Of a stretch of 64,000 nucleotides of DNA, positions 62,790 to 64,000 are shown piece by piece. The number at the start of each line of letters is the position of its first letter. The first letter of the stretch is position 1. Location of the stretch: assembly GCA_964520785.1 (NCBI GenBank), contig CAZFQG010000005.1:17293-81292 (forward strand), given 5' to 3'. The stretch is from CAZFQG01 sp964520785. Its GTDB lineage: Bacteria > Planctomycetota > Planctomycetia > Pirellulales > Thermoguttaceae. The notes beneath the pieces were generated by a model, which saw nothing but the letters and a program-made list of their open reading frames with translations, did no database searches and was not told the origin of the DNA. A program made the position numbers and the translations under genes.

Positions 62790-62881
62790 TGCGCTGTCTT
62801 TGCCTATAGGTCGTTCACGCCCGGCGGCTTGCCGGCCGACGCGAAAACCGTACGGGGGATACGGAGAATTACTAAGAACGC

Positions 62882-62887
62882 TATAAT
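62882..62887 (+). promoter_or_regulatory. Possible -10 element for the isochorismatase-like gene
   Basis: TATAAT at 62882-62887, about 60 bases before the ATG at 62949; the -35 region is poor. Confidence 0.35.
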
Positions 62888-62948
62888 ATAGCCTCTATCG
62901 ACGTAAGCTCAATGAGGCCCCGTTTCCAGCGCTATAGGATAACGACCG

Positions 62949-63533
62949 ATGAACGAATCCCTCGAACCACCCCGCCGCTGCCTCGAATTGATGAACCCCT
63001 TCGACACGGTCCTTCTGGTAATCGACGTTCAGGAGCGACTCGTACCGGCGATGACGGGAGCGGCGAGGTTGGTGTGGAACGTCCGTCGGTTGATCGAGGC
63101 GGCCGGAACACTCGACGTTCCGGTGATCGCGACCGAGCAGTATCCGCAAGGGCTAGGCGAAACCGTTATGGAGTTGAAGCCGCTCCTCGAAACGAGGGCG
63201 TCGAAGGTCCGCTTCAGCGGGGCGGAATGCCGCGAACTGCTCGATCCATTCGACCGCGGTGAGCGCGCGAAGATGCTTCTGTGCGGCATCGAATCGCATG
63301 TCTGCGTCCTCCAGACGGCACTCGACCTGATGGCCGAGGGCTGGCGCGTCTACATCGCCGCCGACGCCGTCGCCTCGCGCGACCCGTTCGACCGCGACAT
63401 CGCCCTGCGTCGGCTGGAATCCGCCGGCGCCACCCTCTGCACGACCGAGATGGTTCTCTTCGAATGGTGCGAAACGGCCTCGCGCGCCGAGTTCAAGGCA
63501 ATCTCGAATCTCGCGAAAGAGATCGGCCCCTGA
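62949..63533 (+). CDS. Isochorismatase-like cysteine hydrolase
   Basis: A 194-residue hydrolase of the isochorismatase/YcaC group. The catalytic Asp is in VLLVIDVQERLVP (about residue 26), the Lys in RASKVRFSG (about 86) and the nucleophile Cys in GIESHVCVLQTALDL (about 119), with the preceding cis-peptide segment GIESH. Members cleave amides or ethers; the fold alone does not define the substrate. The first 15 residues (NESLEPPRRCLEL) are a short extension; an ATG at 62991 (MNPFDTVLLV) is an alternative start. Confidence 0.88.
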   Translation: MNESLEPPRRCLELMNPFDTVLLVIDVQERLVPAMTGAARLVWNVRRLIEAAGTLDVPVIATEQYPQGLGETVMELKPLLETRASKVRFSGAECRELLDPFDRGERAKMLLCGIESHVCVLQTALDLMAEGWRVYIAADAVASRDPFDRDIALRRLESAGATLCTTEMVLFEWCETASRAEFKAISNLAKEIGP

Positions 63534-63544
63534 CCCCGCCGCGC

Positions 63545-64000
63545 CTATTCGTATTGTTCCTTCTCGCGTTGATATAGGGCGAATACCGATTCGAACGCCT
63601 GGGAGGAAATCTTCCAGCTTGGCGCGTCATCGGTGTATTGGTTCGCGTGGGCGACGAGGAGCCGGTAGAAAAACTTGAACGCGTGCCGCGGAACGCGCAG
63701 ATCGCGGAGGCAATCGCGCAGACGGGTCGCGCCGACCGAATCGTCCAGCAGATCGGAGACGACCGGGGTCCTGCCTTCGGCGGCACATGCCTTCAGCCGC
63801 GCATTCACCAGATCCAACAACGACTCGCCCGACCATTCCAGCGATCGGATCATGTTCTGCTTGTCCAGCCGGGCCCGCTGCTGGAACTCCCGGCTTTCGC
63901 GTTCCACGCGATGCCGCAGCTCTTCCGGCAAAAGCAGCTTGAAGCCGACGCCGGGGTATTTCAGCAGCTTGTTGTCGAACATCGGCCAGACGAGGGCCTG
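63545..64000 (-). CDS. C-terminal part of an unrecognised protein, cut by the window edge
   Basis: The frame is open beyond the right edge (QALVWPMFDNKLLKYPGVGF crosses it), so at least 151 residues of the C-terminus are seen and the ATG at 63982 is unlikely to be the true start. The sequence is helical and charged, with LLLPEELRHRVERESREFQQ, then RTPVVSDLLDDSVGATRLRDCLRDL and the end ALYQREKEQYE. I do not recognise the family. It converges on the isochorismatase-like gene with an 11-base gap. Confidence 0.7.
   Translation of the reverse strand, partial: QALVWPMFDNKLLKYPGVGFKLLLPEELRHRVERESREFQQRARLDKQNMIRSLEWSGESLLDLVNARLKACAAEGRTPVVSDLLDDSVGATRLRDCLRDLRVPRHAFKFFYRLLVAHANQYTDDAPSWKISSQAFESVFALYQREKEQYE

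Overview
The window looks like chromosome from a GC-rich Planctomycetota bacterium or a close PVC relative. I infer this from the gene mix: secreted proteins with type-I dockerin-like repeats and a PEP-CTERM tail, a multihaem protein related to the hydrazine synthase alpha family, Tat-exported Gfo/Idh/MocA and ceramidase-like proteins, a HEAT-repeat secreted protein, ThyX and a long NfeD protein. There are no rRNAs, tRNAs that I can see, CRISPR arrays, transposases or phage genes. Most of the window is housekeeping DNA, with accessory islands at about 14-32 kb and 44-61 kb.

Layout. 0-3.7 kb: a GH123/DUF4091-type glycosidase (cut by the window edge), a DUF1349 protein and a sugar porter. 4-9 kb: guaA, xseB, a polyprenyl diphosphate synthase gene and dxs (GMP synthesis and isoprenoid precursors). 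9-14 kb: a CPBP protease, a Clp_N-ThiD2-ThiE fusion, a SpoIIAA-like protein, hisS and a YkgJ protein. 14-23.4 kb: a frameshifted TolC gene, a two-gene set for a ceramidase-like hydrolase and a three-haem HzsA-like protein, a DUF4350 lipoprotein, and a PEP-CTERM/dockerin surface protein behind a promoter and a cobalamin riboswitch. 23.9-31.3 kb: a DapA-family lyase and an NfeD protein on plus; a minus-strand run of an 86-aa protein, thyX, uxaA and two membrane proteins.

31.4-43.6 kb is a plus-strand core block: murJ, polA, coaE, rho, ribH, nusB, ftsY, recQ and a small membrane protein. 43.6-50.3 kb: an HD/nucleotidyltransferase-like protein, a C45 Ntn-hydrolase and alpha/beta-hydrolase pair, a decayed stretch with a pseudogene and an orphan antitoxin, and an MFS transporter. 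50.3-57 kb: a dockerin-bearing HExxH protein that seems to have lost its 5' end, a HEAT-repeat protein and a Tat-exported oxidoreductase. 57-61.4 kb: a marR - ablA - (Na+/solute symporter::ablB) operon, predicted to make and possibly move N-epsilon-acetyl-beta-lysine, an osmolyte. 61.4-64 kb: a phosphohexomutase, an isochorismatase-like hydrolase and the end of an unrecognised gene.

The most interesting systems are: (1) the ablA / symporter-AblB fusion operon with a palindromic operator at its promoter; (2) a cobalamin riboswitch with its own promoter controlling a secreted, PEP-CTERM-anchored protein, a candidate corrinoid-capture protein; and (3) a Clp N-domain fused to thiamine phosphate synthase. 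All functions are read from sequence features and family knowledge only; no database search was possible.
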